Assembly: GCA_963709485.1 (NCBI GenBank)
Contig: CAVPWE010000002.1
Span: 1-64,000, forward strand
Direction: 5' to 3'
From: JAXDBM01 sp963709485
Lineage (GTDB): Bacteria; Desulfobacterota; Syntrophia; Syntrophales; Fen-1087
Length of the DNA stretch: 64,000 bases
Part shown: piece by piece, positions 43,707 to 52,670 of the stretch
How positions within the stretch are numbered: the stretch's first letter is position 1
Layout: each line of letters opens with the position of its first letter
Made by a program: the position numbers and the translations under genes
Notes under the pieces: generated by a model
What the model was told of the DNA's origin: nothing
Databases searched by the model: none
The model's input: the letters and a program-made list of their open reading frames with translations, nothing else

Positions 43707-43750
43707 CAGGCTTCAGGACCCGCCGGCCCCGCAAACCCTTCACAACCTGC

Positions 43751-44143
43751 TCATTTCAGCGGCCACTCCCCCCGTTCCTTCAAAACATCCCGGTAAACCT
43801 CCAGGGCTTCGTTGACCGCCGGCATGCCGGCATACGTCGCCACCTGGAAGAAGATCTCCGCCAGTTTTTTCGGGTCGCAGCCCACATTGAGCGCCGCATT
43901 GACATGCAGCTTCAGCTCTCCCGTGGCCCGCAGCGCCGCCAGCATGGCGCAGGCAACCATCTGCCTTTCCGGCAGAGTCAAAACCGTCCGGGAGTAGAGA
44001 TTGCCCGTGATGAACTTCGAAAAGTCGTTGGCCAGGTCCTTGTCGAATTCCCGCCACATCAGATAGGGCGGATCCATCTTGATTCCCGCCCCAAACAGTT
44101 TCTTTGCCGTCTCCTGGGTCCTTTTTACCACATCGTCACTCAT
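43751..44143 (-). CDS. carboxymuconolactone decarboxylase family protein
   Basis: A 130-aa all-helical protein of the CMD/AhpD superfamily. The conserved core is LTLPERQMVACAMLAALRAT followed by ELKLHVNAALNVGCDPKKLAE and VATYAGMPAVNEALEVYRDV. The Cys-x-x-Cys redox pair of AhpD is absent, so it belongs to the decarboxylase-like branch, not the peroxidase branch. The substrate cannot be named. The ATG at 44143 follows a GGAGG at long spacing; the frame is open 45 nt further upstream. Convergent with the biotin-carrier gene. Confidence 0.85.
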   Translation of the reverse strand: MSDDVVKRTQETAKKLFGAGIKMDPPYLMWREFDKDLANDFSKFITGNLYSRTVLTLPERQMVACAMLAALRATGELKLHVNAALNVGCDPKKLAEIFFQVATYAGMPAVNEALEVYRDVLKERGEWPLK

Positions 44144-44214
44144 CGTAATGATTCTTCCTCCTTTGTCATTAGTGAAATCCTGGAACAACGCCGCGGATCA
44201 TCGATTGACCCGCG

Positions 44215-45525
44215 TCATTTGACGAGATAAAGATCCCGGTCCCGGTCCTGGAAATAAACGGCCCGATACCGGCCCCGCTCCGTCTTTTTGAAAAGGGCTT
44301 CCCCGTTTTCCCGGCAGGCGGGACAGCTCCGCCCCGGCACGACCACGGCAAAGATCCGGCTCCCCGTATCGGCCATGGAATCGATCGTGACCAGGCCGCC
44401 GCAATCGCCGCAGACGCGGACCGTTTCCTCCTGCTGCTCGCTGATGCCGTCCGTGTCATAATAAATGTTCTTCCGCCGCTGCACATACCGGGCATCGCCC
44501 ACCAGTTTGGCCTTCAGGCTGTCCCGCTTTTTCCACATCCGGAGGATTTCCGCGGCGTCCTTTTCGATCCTGCGGAGGATGTCGTCGGACTCGCGGATCG
44601 AAAGCGGGTCATAATCCGGCTCCTTCACGTGACTGTAGTCCATGCCGGCCATCGCGAGGATGATCCCCACATTGACGTAGGGAAGCGCCTTTTCGATGGA
44701 GTATCCGCCTTCCAGGACGGCGATGTCGGGCGACAGCCGGTCGTTCAGGGTGGCGTACCCCTGGGCGCTGAAGCGCATGTTGGTGATGGGATCGGTGTAG
44801 TGATTGTCCTGCCCGGCGGAGTTGACGATCAGGTCCGGCTTGAATTCCTCGAGGATGGGAAGGATCGCGTGATCCAGGACATGGAGAAAACCGCGGTCCG
44901 ATGTCCGGGGCGGCAGGGGGATGTTCACGGTCATTCCCAGGGCGTTGGGCCCCCCGAATTCGTCATGAAAGCCGGAGCCCGGATAAAGGGTGCGCCCGTC
45001 CTGATGGATCGAGATGAACAGCGTTTCGGGATCGTGCCAGAAAATGTCCTGCGTGCCGTCCCCGTGGTGGCAGTCCGTGTCGACGACGGCGATCCGCTTC
45101 GGCCCGTAAACCTTGCGGATGTACTCGATCATGATGGCCTCGATGTTCACATTGCAGAACCCGCGGGCGCCGTGGACCACGCGCATCGCGTGGTGGCCGG
45201 GGGGCCGGACGAGGGCGAAGGCGTTGTCCACCTCCTTTTTCAGGACCTTGTCCGCCGCCGTGATGGCGCCGCCCGCCGAGATGAGATGGGACTCGGTGAC
45301 GACATGCCGGGCGTCGGGCACGCAGACATGGATGCGGTTGATGTCCGCCACCGTCGCCAGGCCCGGCTTGAACTCGACGATGCGATCGGAGTCCAGCAGG
45401 CCCTCTTCGATCACCTGGTCCTGCGTGTAGAGCAGCCGCTCCTCCCGCTCCGGGTGCGTGGGCGAAATCGCCCAGTCAAAGGCGGGGAAAAAGACCAGTC
45501 CGGTTTTTCGCTGCTTTGCCTTCAT
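44215..45525 (-). CDS. histone deacetylase/AcuC-family amidohydrolase with zinc-ribbon tail
   Basis: A 436-aa protein. The arginase/deacetylase fold motifs are all present: LVRPPGHHAMR (tandem His), GFCNVNIEAIM in place of the usual GFCxFNN, VDTDCHHGDGTQDIFW (metal Asp/His), SIHQDGRTLYPGSG and VNSAGQDNHYTDP. After residue 350 a zinc-ribbon-like tail has CGDCGG and CPACRENG. The HDAC domain could deacetylate proteins, polyamines or acetylated metabolites. ATG overlaps the hydantoinase stop by 4 nt (ATGA), so the two are translationally coupled. Confidence 0.88.
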   Translation of the reverse strand: MKAKQRKTGLVFFPAFDWAISPTHPEREERLLYTQDQVIEEGLLDSDRIVEFKPGLATVADINRIHVCVPDARHVVTESHLISAGGAITAADKVLKKEVDNAFALVRPPGHHAMRVVHGARGFCNVNIEAIMIEYIRKVYGPKRIAVVDTDCHHGDGTQDIFWHDPETLFISIHQDGRTLYPGSGFHDEFGGPNALGMTVNIPLPPRTSDRGFLHVLDHAILPILEEFKPDLIVNSAGQDNHYTDPITNMRFSAQGYATLNDRLSPDIAVLEGGYSIEKALPYVNVGIILAMAGMDYSHVKEPDYDPLSIRESDDILRRIEKDAAEILRMWKKRDSLKAKLVGDARYVQRRKNIYYDTDGISEQQEETVRVCGDCGGLVTIDSMADTGSRIFAVVVPGRSCPACRENGEALFKKTERGRYRAVYFQDRDRDLYLVK

Positions 45526-47195
45526 CGTGAGACCCCTGCCCCGTATCCCGAAATCAACCCCGGTTTGACCTGCAGCTTGACCCGGATATTCTTGCCGGTA
45601 GTGTAAAATTCCTTGACCATGTTGAATTCCTGGTCTTCGATCACTTCCATCTCGATATCCTCCTCCGCGGCCCCCATTCCGACGGTCTTCTCCCGGAGCT
45701 TTTCCCGGCCGATGCGAATGGCGTCCTCCCTTCCGAAGCGGGACGGAATGTCCATTCGGTACCCGTCTTCGGCAATCGTCAGCATTTTCCGCTCCGTATC
45801 GGCAAGGATGGTCAGCTCGGCGGTTGTCCGCGCCAGCGCCGCGCCGATGGCGTTCGCCACTTCCGCATGCTCCGGAATGAAAACCGGGCAGTTCAGCAGC
45901 CGGCCCAGGCGCGGGGCCATGGGCTCCGCCGGGCCGCCGACCACATGCAGGGTTTTCGGGCTCAGCTTCTTCCCCTCCAGCATCTCATGGATCGTGTAAA
46001 CCGGCTGGTTGTTGATTTCCCCGATCACTTTTTCAATCCGCGAGACGATGGTCCGGCAGGCCTGGTCGAAGATCCTCTCCGCGGCCTCTTCCAGAGGGCA
46101 GTGCAGGCTGCCGGCGATCTGCGCGATCGCTCCAGCCGCCTTTTCCCGGTCGCCGATGCCGGTGAGGCCCAGGACAATCATGGCGTCCGTCGGCGTCGGA
46201 CAGGGGCCCCCGAAGGCGGCGGCCGGCCCTTCGCGCTCCGGTCCGATGATCAGCGCCCCGTTCTCGACGCGGACGCAGCTGTCCCCCCCCAGCCCGATCG
46301 ACGTGGTGCGGAGCCCCCGGATCAGCGTTTTGTGCTCCTCGATCCGGACGCCAAGGGCTTCCAGGAGCGGGACGCCGTCCGCAAAAATGGCAATGTCCGT
46401 TGTCGTGCCCCCGATGTCGAGGGCGATCGCATCCTCCCGGCACGCGGACGTGGCCAGAATCCCCATGATGCTGGCGGCGGGGCCGGAGAGGATCGTCTGC
46501 ACCGGGAAATCGAGGGACCGGGCGATATCGAACGTGCCCCCGTCCGCCTTGAGGATGTAGATGGGGACCGAGATGCTCCGGTGGCGGACGAAGTCCAGGA
46601 CCTCCCGGACGAACCTGCCGTAGAGGCCGGATATGGCGGCGTTGAGATAGGTGGTGGACACCCGCCGGGGAAAGTTGAGATGGCCGGACATTTGATGGCC
46701 GAGGGAGACCCGCGCGAGGCCGTCCTGCAGCAGGTCCCTGACCGTGCATTCCTGATCGGGGTTCCGGGTGGAGAACTTCCCGACGATGCCGGCCGTCTCG
46801 ATGCCCCGCGACCGGAAGGACTCTTTGACCTGCAGCACCTCGTTCGCGTCGATCTTCGCAACTTCCATGCCGCGGTGGTTGACATATCCCGAAATGAAAT
46901 GGACGTCCTCGGAAAATTTCAGAGGGGAAGGGTTCACGCCGGGCCCGCTCGCCAGCACCATGCCGACGCGTTCCGTCTTGCGCTGCACGATGGCATTGGT
47001 GGAAATGGTGGTGCTGAGGACGACCCGCTCCAGATGCTCCGGGTTTTCGTCGCCCAGAAGCGCGCCGGTGACGTTCAGCAGGGAGAGAACCAGATTCCCG
47101 GCATCGGTGGCGACCTTGGCCTTCTTCCGGACCCCGCCGCGATCGATCAGCACAGCGTCCGTATGCGTTCCACCCACATCGATGCCCAGGATCAT
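45522..47195 (-). CDS. hydantoinase/oxoprolinase family protein (HyuA-like)
   Basis: A 557-aa ASKHA-fold ATPase. The N-terminal phosphate loop is GIDVGGTHTDAV, a second loop is ALDIGGTTTDIAIF near residue 263, and SLGHQMSGHLNFPRRVSTTYLNAA (core NFPRRVSTTYLNAA) is typical of the hydantoinase A family. Members open cyclic amides or carboxylate ketones using ATP; the usual B subunit is not here, so the substrate is unknown. It is short at the C-terminus but complete. The ATG at 47195 follows GGGAGGG; upstream frame is excluded by this and by the domain start. Confidence 0.88.
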   Translation of the reverse strand: MILGIDVGGTHTDAVLIDRGGVRKKAKVATDAGNLVLSLLNVTGALLGDENPEHLERVVLSTTISTNAIVQRKTERVGMVLASGPGVNPSPLKFSEDVHFISGYVNHRGMEVAKIDANEVLQVKESFRSRGIETAGIVGKFSTRNPDQECTVRDLLQDGLARVSLGHQMSGHLNFPRRVSTTYLNAAISGLYGRFVREVLDFVRHRSISVPIYILKADGGTFDIARSLDFPVQTILSGPAASIMGILATSACREDAIALDIGGTTTDIAIFADGVPLLEALGVRIEEHKTLIRGLRTTSIGLGGDSCVRVENGALIIGPEREGPAAAFGGPCPTPTDAMIVLGLTGIGDREKAAGAIAQIAGSLHCPLEEAAERIFDQACRTIVSRIEKVIGEINNQPVYTIHEMLEGKKLSPKTLHVVGGPAEPMAPRLGRLLNCPVFIPEHAEVANAIGAALARTTAELTILADTERKMLTIAEDGYRMDIPSRFGREDAIRIGREKLREKTVGMGAAEEDIEMEVIEDQEFNMVKEFYTTGKNIRVKLQVKPGLISGYGAGVSR

Positions 47196-47256
47196 ATACC
47201 CTCCCGCAACCAGGAAATTTTCGAATTTCGCCGCTTTATAACCTGATAAAATTATC

Positions 47257-47284
47257 TTGACAAGGTAAAAAAAAAGCGTATGGT
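47257..47284 (+). promoter_or_regulatory. sigma-70 promoter of the Ala-Pro lipoprotein gene
   Basis: TTGACA (47257-47262) and TATGGT (47279-47284) with a 16-nt A-rich spacer, 69 nt upstream of the start codon. The -35 box is perfect. Confidence 0.6.
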
Positions 47285-47352
47285 CTCCAGTCAAACTGGG
47301 TATGGAATCATGCCCATGGGCAATCAAATTTGTGAAAGGAGGTGACAAGTTG

Positions 47353-47583
47353 ATGAAGAAGGTATTCGCTATTATTCTCTCCCTGCTTTTCGTCGTAACG
47401 TTTTCTCTCGCAGTGGTTGGCTGCAAGAAGGCAGAAGAGCAGAAGCCGGCTGAACCCCCGAAGGTTGCGGCGCCCGCACCGGCACCCGCACCCGCACCGG
47501 CACCTGCACCAGCTCCGGCACCTGGCGCACCGGCGGCACCCGCCCCGGCAGCACCCGCTCCGGCAGCCCCGGCAGCAAAGTAA
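47353..47583 (+). CDS. small Ala-Pro-rich lipoprotein
   Basis: A 76-aa lipoprotein. The signal MKKVFAIILSLLFVV is followed by the lipobox ending VVGC. The mature part starts CKKAEEQKPAEPP and continues as an Ala-Pro dipeptide array to the end, which would form an extended rod. AAAGGAGG precedes the ATG (or a TTG one codon upstream). It is a one-gene transcript with a strong promoter and a strong terminator, suggesting high expression. A periplasm-spanning spacer between outer membrane and wall is a plausible role; unproven. Confidence 0.82.
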   Translation: MKKVFAIILSLLFVVTFSLAVVGCKKAEEQKPAEPPKVAAPAPAPAPAPAPAPAPAPGAPAAPAPAAPAPAAPAAK

Positions 47584-47609
47584 TATAGAAAGAAACAAGG
47601 GAAACCCGG

Positions 47610-47648
47610 CCGGGCATTTGATCGTCAAATGCCCGGTTTGGTTTTTTT
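47610..47648 (+). terminator. Rho-independent terminator of the Ala-Pro lipoprotein gene
   Basis: CCGGGCATTTGA pairs with TCAAATGCCCGG around TCG and is followed by TTTGGTTTTTTT. It is 27 nt past the stop. Confidence 0.9.
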
Positions 47649-47750
47649 GCGGCATTTTTTATTTTACTTTTCCGCGGGAATGTTTAAAATAGAAGCACCG
47701 GACGGAATCGTTTGCCGGACGGGAAACCCATCGTTCAAGGAGGTGTCGCC

Positions 47751-48131
47751 ATGTCAGAAAGAGGAACGGATTGGCTGAAGGGTTTGGTCATCGGCGGTCT
47801 GATCGGCGCGGTCATGGGAATCCTTTACGCACCGAAAAGCGGCAGGGAAACGCGTGAGGACATCGCCAGAAAGACGGACGAACTGATCTCAAAGGCGAAA
47901 GCGGAATACGAGCAGGCCCTGGAGAAAAGCAAGCGGGCATACGAAGCGGCTGTGGAGCGCCTGAAGGAGGCGGAACTGACGGCGCGGGAAAAGGTCGAAG
48001 CCGTGGGGGGTAAAGTGGGCGAGCTGAAGGACCGCGGCAAGGAAACCCTTGAGGACGGGAAGAGCCGCCTGAAGCGCGCCGTCGACGCCGGCCTGGAGGC
48101 CTTCAAAGAGGAAAAGGAAAAGAACGCTTAG
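47751..48131 (+). CDS. YtxH domain-containing protein
   Basis: A 126-aa protein. A Gly-rich membrane segment (WLKGLVIGGLIGAVMGILYAPKSGRETRE, anchor GILYAPKSGRETRED) is the YtxH hallmark, followed by a long charged coiled coil rich in Ala, Glu and Lys. In Bacillus these are stress proteins; in proteobacteria the function is unknown. The ATG at 47751 follows AGGAGG; an earlier ATG at 47712 lacks a site. Next gene DUF948 (YtxG-like) starts 26 nt after the stop, the same pair as the ytxGH stress operon. Confidence 0.85.
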   Translation: MSERGTDWLKGLVIGGLIGAVMGILYAPKSGRETREDIARKTDELISKAKAEYEQALEKSKRAYEAAVERLKEAELTAREKVEAVGGKVGELKDRGKETLEDGKSRLKRAVDAGLEAFKEEKEKNA

Positions 48132-48156
48132 CCCGTGAGAAGGGAGGAGAGGGCCG

Positions 48157-48552
48157 ATGTTACTGGAGATCAGTGTTTTCATTCTGAGTGTCGCCGTCCT
48201 TCTGTTTGCCCTCTTCTCGATTCCCGCCCTGCTGGAGCTTCGCAGGACGGCGCAGCGGGTTTCCGGCACCGTGCAGACGCTGAATCAGAACCTGCCCGTG
48301 ATTCTCAGAAACCTCGAAGTCATGACCACCCAACTCAGCCAGGCGACCCTGACGGTCCGTGACCAGGTCGACGGCATCGCCTATCAGGCCAAGAAACTTC
48401 AACTGACACTCGGCTACTTCACGGATGTGGCCCGGATCTTTCAGGGCGCCGCGAAGAGCCCCCTTCTCGGCGCCTTCACAACCGTGACGGCGGGGGTCAG
48501 GGGCGTCCGCGCCTTTCTGAACGTGCTGAACGACAAACGCCTGCCCCGCTGA
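48157..48552 (+). CDS. DUF948 family membrane-anchored protein
   Basis: A 131-aa protein with one N-terminal membrane helix (LLEISVFILSVAVLLFALF) and a helical region (TAQRVSGTVQTLNQNLPVIL, then MTTQLSQATLTVRDQVDGIAYQAKKL) that matches DUF948/YtxG. It is encoded directly after the YtxH protein; the two very likely act together in the cell envelope. A GGGAGG ribosome site precedes the ATG. Confidence 0.8.
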   Translation: MLLEISVFILSVAVLLFALFSIPALLELRRTAQRVSGTVQTLNQNLPVILRNLEVMTTQLSQATLTVRDQVDGIAYQAKKLQLTLGYFTDVARIFQGAAKSPLLGAFTTVTAGVRGVRAFLNVLNDKRLPR

Positions 48553-48648
48553 TGCGGCATTCATTCTTTTAAATTAAAAAAAAGTGTAAGCGGTTCGGGA
48601 ATATAAAGGGATTATAACCATGCCGTACACGCGGGACGGAGGTCTTCA

Positions 48649-49968
48649 ATGAAGCAAACCATCCATAAGATGCGCGCTGTGTCCATTTGCTGCTTTCTTG
48701 TCATCGCCCTGATCGGACTGCCGGGCGCCCGGCCCGCCGCGGCGCTGGACCGGCAAGCCTACAAGAACCTGAAACTGTTCAACGAAATCCTCGATATGGT
48801 TCAAAAAAATTATGTGGAGCCCGTCGAGCAGAAAACGTTGATTCAGGGGGCGGTGAACGGCATGATGAAATCCCTCGACCCCCACAGCAGCTTCATGACC
48901 CAGGACATGTACAGGGAGCTGGAGGTCGAAACGCGGGGGAGTTTCGGCGGCATCGGCATCGAAATCACCATCCTGAAGGATGTGCTGACCATCGTCTCCC
49001 CGATCGAAGACACGCCCGCCTTCCAGGCGGGCATCAAGGCGGGGGACCAGATTCTCAAGATCGACGGGCAATCCACCAAGGACATCACCATCATGGAAGC
49101 GGTCAAGAAGCTGCGCGGTCCCAAGGACACCAAGGTCACGCTGAGCATCATGCGGGAATCGATGCCGAAACCGAAGGATTTCGTCATCACACGCGACATC
49201 ATCAAGATCCGGAGCATCAAATCCAGGCTTTACGACGACCGGATCGGCTATATCCGGGTTGCTGCCTTTCAGGAAAAAACCGCCGCGGAACTGAGAAAAG
49301 CGCTCCATGACCTCGACACCCAAGCAAAACCGCTGAAAGGCCTGATTCTGGACATGAGAAACAATCCCGGCGGCCTTCTGACCCAGGCCGTCGAGATTTC
49401 CGATGTCTTTCTGAAATCGGGAACCATCGTCTCCACGAAGGGGAGAACGAAAAACATCGAAAACAATTTCGTCGCCAGGGATGGCGGCGACGAGCCGGCA
49501 AGCCCGGTCGTCGTTCTGGTCAACGAGGGAACGGCCAGCGCCGCGGAGATCGTGGCGGGAGCGCTGCAGGACAACCGCCGCGCCCTGATCGTCGGCACGC
49601 AGACCTTCGGAAAAGGCTCCGTGCAGACCGTCATTCCCCTGGGTGACGGCTCCGCCCTGAAACTGACGACGGCCAAATACTACACCCCGAACGGCCGGTC
49701 GATTCAGGCGGAAGGCATCGCGCCAGACATCGTCGTCAAATACCTGAAGCCCGCCAACGAAAAGGACCCGCTCGACGAACGCCCCCGGGAGCGGGACCTG
49801 AAAGGCCACATCAAGTCCCCGAAAGAGAATGCCAAGGAGGCCAAGCCGGAGGAAGCGGTCAAGGCGGTCAAAAAGGAATTCGACGAACCGGCCGAAGACA
49901 ATCAGTTGAAACAGGCAATCGACATTCTGAAAAGCTGGGAGATCATGCAGCGGAAGACTTCCGGCTGA
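48649..49968 (+). CDS. ctpA: C-terminal processing peptidase, S41 family
   Basis: A 439-aa exported protease. A signal or membrane segment (CCFLVIALIGL) is followed by a PDZ domain (FGGIGIEITILKDVLTIVSPIED, GIKAGDQILKIDGQ) and the S41 catalytic core: nucleophile Ser in NEGTASAAEIVAGALQD near residue 298, and catalytic Lys in TFGKGSVQTVIPL near 323. The tail after residue 370 is a charged, Lys/Glu-rich extension. It acts in the periplasm on protein C-termini. GGAGGTCTTCA lies before the ATG. The deacetylase gene begins 4 nt after the stop. Confidence 0.94.
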   Translation: MKQTIHKMRAVSICCFLVIALIGLPGARPAAALDRQAYKNLKLFNEILDMVQKNYVEPVEQKTLIQGAVNGMMKSLDPHSSFMTQDMYRELEVETRGSFGGIGIEITILKDVLTIVSPIEDTPAFQAGIKAGDQILKIDGQSTKDITIMEAVKKLRGPKDTKVTLSIMRESMPKPKDFVITRDIIKIRSIKSRLYDDRIGYIRVAAFQEKTAAELRKALHDLDTQAKPLKGLILDMRNNPGGLLTQAVEISDVFLKSGTIVSTKGRTKNIENNFVARDGGDEPASPVVVLVNEGTASAAEIVAGALQDNRRALIVGTQTFGKGSVQTVIPLGDGSALKLTTAKYYTPNGRSIQAEGIAPDIVVKYLKPANEKDPLDERPRERDLKGHIKSPKENAKEAKPEEAVKAVKKEFDEPAEDNQLKQAIDILKSWEIMQRKTSG

Positions 49969-49972
49969 CGGG

Positions 49973-50932
49973 TTGCGGCGGGTGCGCAGGAAAAAGCGGT
50001 CCCGAACCGGAAAAGCCGCCTTCATCGCTTTTGCAGCCCTCTTCGCCGCCCTCGCCGTCGCCTGCATTCTGCACGGCGACGGGATGAAAAGGTGGGCCGG
50101 CCAGTGGCGGCCCGGGGAAACCCGCCTCGGGCGCGCGGTCGGCAGAATCGTGAAGAGCCCCGATTCGAGACAAAAGCCGGCGCCGGCGGAGCGGGCGGCG
50201 CCGGCGAAGCAGAAAATCGCCATTCTCATCGACGACATCGGCTGCGACCTGGCGCCGGTCCGGGAGCTTTTGGGCATGGAGGCGCCGATCGCCTTCGCGG
50301 TGCTGCCCTACTGCCCCCACGCGCTGGAAGCGTCGGACATGATCCACCGGACGGGACGGGAGATTCTGCTTCACCTTCCCATGGAACCGCACGCCTATCC
50401 GGAGGTCGAACCGGGGCCCGACGCCCTGCTGCTTTCGATGCCCGAACATGAGCTGATCGGGAAAATCGAAAAGAACCTTCAGGGCGTGCGTCACATCGGG
50501 GGCGTCAACAACCACATGGGTTCCAGATTCATGGAAGACGAAGAAAAACTGTCCGTTGTCCTGGGCTGCCTGAAAAAGAAAGGCTACTACTTCGTCGACA
50601 GCCGCACCACCGGCGCTTCGAAGGGACCGGAAGTGTCCGGGAAAATCGGGCTGCGGTTCATGTCCAGGCACATCTTCATCGACAACAATCAGGATTACAC
50701 ATACATCCTCGACGCGCTGAACCACATTCCCGAAAAGCAGGATCCCCGGAATCACGGGGAGCCGCGCCTGATCATCGGGCACCCCTATCCGGCCACCATC
50801 GGAGCCCTGAGGGAGGCGATTCCCCATTTGAAAGCGAGGGGCATCGAGATCGTCCCGGTTTCGAAAGCGATCGGCATCACGGAGGAAAGGAAAGCCGTCG
50901 CCTCGGCCACGGCATCGAAGGGAGCGCACTGA
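49973..50932 (+). CDS. divergent polysaccharide deacetylase family protein (YibQ-like)
   Basis: A 319-aa protein with a highly basic N-terminus, one hydrophobic helix (AAFIAFAALFAALAVACIL) and a divergent NodB-type domain: IAILIDDIGCDLAPVREL near residue 82, FAVLPYCPHALE, LLHLPMEPHAYPEVEPG and GVNNHMGSRFMEDEEKL near 180. The family is YibQ/DUF610, exported, with an unproven role in wall or surface glycan processing; partner of CtpA-like proteases and EnvC in many Gram-negatives. The initiation codon is unclear (TTG 49973 or GTG 49982). The TPR lipoprotein starts 5 nt after the stop. Confidence 0.85.
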   Translation: MRRVRRKKRSRTGKAAFIAFAALFAALAVACILHGDGMKRWAGQWRPGETRLGRAVGRIVKSPDSRQKPAPAERAAPAKQKIAILIDDIGCDLAPVRELLGMEAPIAFAVLPYCPHALEASDMIHRTGREILLHLPMEPHAYPEVEPGPDALLLSMPEHELIGKIEKNLQGVRHIGGVNNHMGSRFMEDEEKLSVVLGCLKKKGYYFVDSRTTGASKGPEVSGKIGLRFMSRHIFIDNNQDYTYILDALNHIPEKQDPRNHGEPRLIIGHPYPATIGALREAIPHLKARGIEIVPVSKAIGITEERKAVASATASKGAH

Positions 50933-50937
50933 CGCCT

Positions 50938-52641
50938 ATGATACTGCGGATACTGACCATCGGGCTGGCGCTGCTGCTCAGCGGCTGCGGCGGACTCGCA
51001 GCGGCAACGTACAAGACACCGGCTTCCGCGGAAACCGGGGAATCGAACTTCGAGGCGGGGTACCATTACTCCCTGGGCGTCATGCACCTGCTGGACGGCA
51101 ATCCCGCAGAGGCTGTCCGGGAATTCGAGGAGGCCCTCCGTTACGATCCCCATTCCCCGTCACTGGCCGGCGAGCTGGCCTTCCTGTACAGCGAAAGGGG
51201 CGAAACGGGGAAGGCTGTCGAACTCCTGGATCGCGCCCTGATCCGGCTTCCCGGCGACGCGGAGCTTCATTTTCTGCTCGCCGGCGCGCACCTCAATCTG
51301 AAGGACCACGAAAAGGCCTTTGCGGAATACCGGAAGGTCATCGCGCTGGATCCCAAAAATGTCGCCGCGCACGTCTATCTCGGCACGCTGTATGCGGACC
51401 GGAAAGACTATGAGCAATCGCTGGAGATGTTCCGGAAGGTGATCGCGCTCGTTCCCGAGGATGCGATGGGCCATTATTACCTGGCCCGGATTCTCGCCGA
51501 AACGGACCGCCCGGACGAGGCGGAAAAGGAGCTGAAAAAAGCGCTGGAGAGCCGGCCCTCCTTTGAACCGGCCGCCGTGGACCTGGGGCTCCTCTACCTG
51601 AAACAGAAGAAGAACGACCTCGCGATCGACGTCTACCGGAACTTTATCCGGTCCTATCCGACGGCGGTCAAGGTCCGCATCCGGCTGCTCGAAATCCTTT
51701 TGAAGGAAAAGCGGTACGACGAGGCCGACTCCGAACTGCAGGGCGTGCTGAGCCGCCAGCCCGCCAACCAGGAACTGCTGATGACCATGGGGCTGATGTA
51801 CCTCGACGCGGAACGGCACGAGCGGGCCGTCGAACTGTTCGGGAAATTCCTGGAGACGAATCCCGAAGACCAGCGCGTCCGTTTCCTGCTGGCCTCCGCC
51901 TTCGAAGCGGGAAAGCGGCACCGCGAGGCCCTGGACGCTTTCGAGCGGATCACCCCGGCGTCGGAGTTTTACGTCGATGCCCGTGTCCACATGGGCATCA
52001 TGCTGAAAAACGAGAAAAAAACCGACGAGGCCATCCGTTCGCTGAAAACGGCCATCGCACAGAAGAAGCAGGCCGGCGATTACCTCTACATCCTGCTGGC
52101 CGCGCTGCACGAGGAAGAGAAAGACATTCCGGAAGCCGAGCGGGTCCTTCAGGCGGGGCTGGCCGACATGCCCAAAAGCCGGGACCTTCTGTACAGCCTG
52201 GGCGTTCTCTACGAAAAGACGGACCGCTTCGATGAGGCCATTCGGCAGATGCGCCGGATCGTGGAGCTGGACCCCGACTACGCCGATGCCCTGAATTTCA
52301 TCGGCTACAGTTATGCGGACCGGGGCATTCACCTGGCGGAGGCCGAAGCCCTGATCGAAAAGGCATTGAAACTGAAGCCCGGCAATGCCTACATCACGGA
52401 CAGCCTGGGCTGGGTGTACTTCAAGCAGAACCGGATGGATGAGGCCGTCAAATACCTGCAGGAGGCGGCCCGCCTCATGCCCGAGGACCCCGCGATCATG
52501 GAGCACCTGGCCGATGCCTATGCCCGGACGGGGCGCGTTCAGGAAGCGCTGGACATCTACCGGAAGACCCTGGAGCGCAACCCCGGCAAGGACACCCTGC
52601 AGCAGAAAATCAGCGACCTGCTGAAACAGGGCGGCCGCTGA
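50938..52641 (+). CDS. tetratricopeptide-repeat lipoprotein
   Basis: A 567-aa protein with a lipoprotein signal (MILRILTIGLALLLSGC) and then about fourteen TPR-like helix pairs filling the rest: clear ones are AVREFEEALRYDPHSPSLAG, AFAEYRKVIALDPKNVAAHV, AIRQMRRIVELDPDYADALN and the last EALDIYRKTLERNPGKDT. Such outer-membrane scaffolds (PilF, BamD, LapB-like) hold complexes together. Its place between the deacetylase and a LolB-like lipoprotein suggests envelope assembly; the exact client is unknown. Confidence 0.9.
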   Translation: MILRILTIGLALLLSGCGGLAAATYKTPASAETGESNFEAGYHYSLGVMHLLDGNPAEAVREFEEALRYDPHSPSLAGELAFLYSERGETGKAVELLDRALIRLPGDAELHFLLAGAHLNLKDHEKAFAEYRKVIALDPKNVAAHVYLGTLYADRKDYEQSLEMFRKVIALVPEDAMGHYYLARILAETDRPDEAEKELKKALESRPSFEPAAVDLGLLYLKQKKNDLAIDVYRNFIRSYPTAVKVRIRLLEILLKEKRYDEADSELQGVLSRQPANQELLMTMGLMYLDAERHERAVELFGKFLETNPEDQRVRFLLASAFEAGKRHREALDAFERITPASEFYVDARVHMGIMLKNEKKTDEAIRSLKTAIAQKKQAGDYLYILLAALHEEEKDIPEAERVLQAGLADMPKSRDLLYSLGVLYEKTDRFDEAIRQMRRIVELDPDYADALNFIGYSYADRGIHLAEAEALIEKALKLKPGNAYITDSLGWVYFKQNRMDEAVKYLQEAARLMPEDPAIMEHLADAYARTGRVQEALDIYRKTLERNPGKDTLQQKISDLLKQGGR

Positions 52642-52670
52642 CCGGTGCGCATTCCGACCGGAGGGGACGC

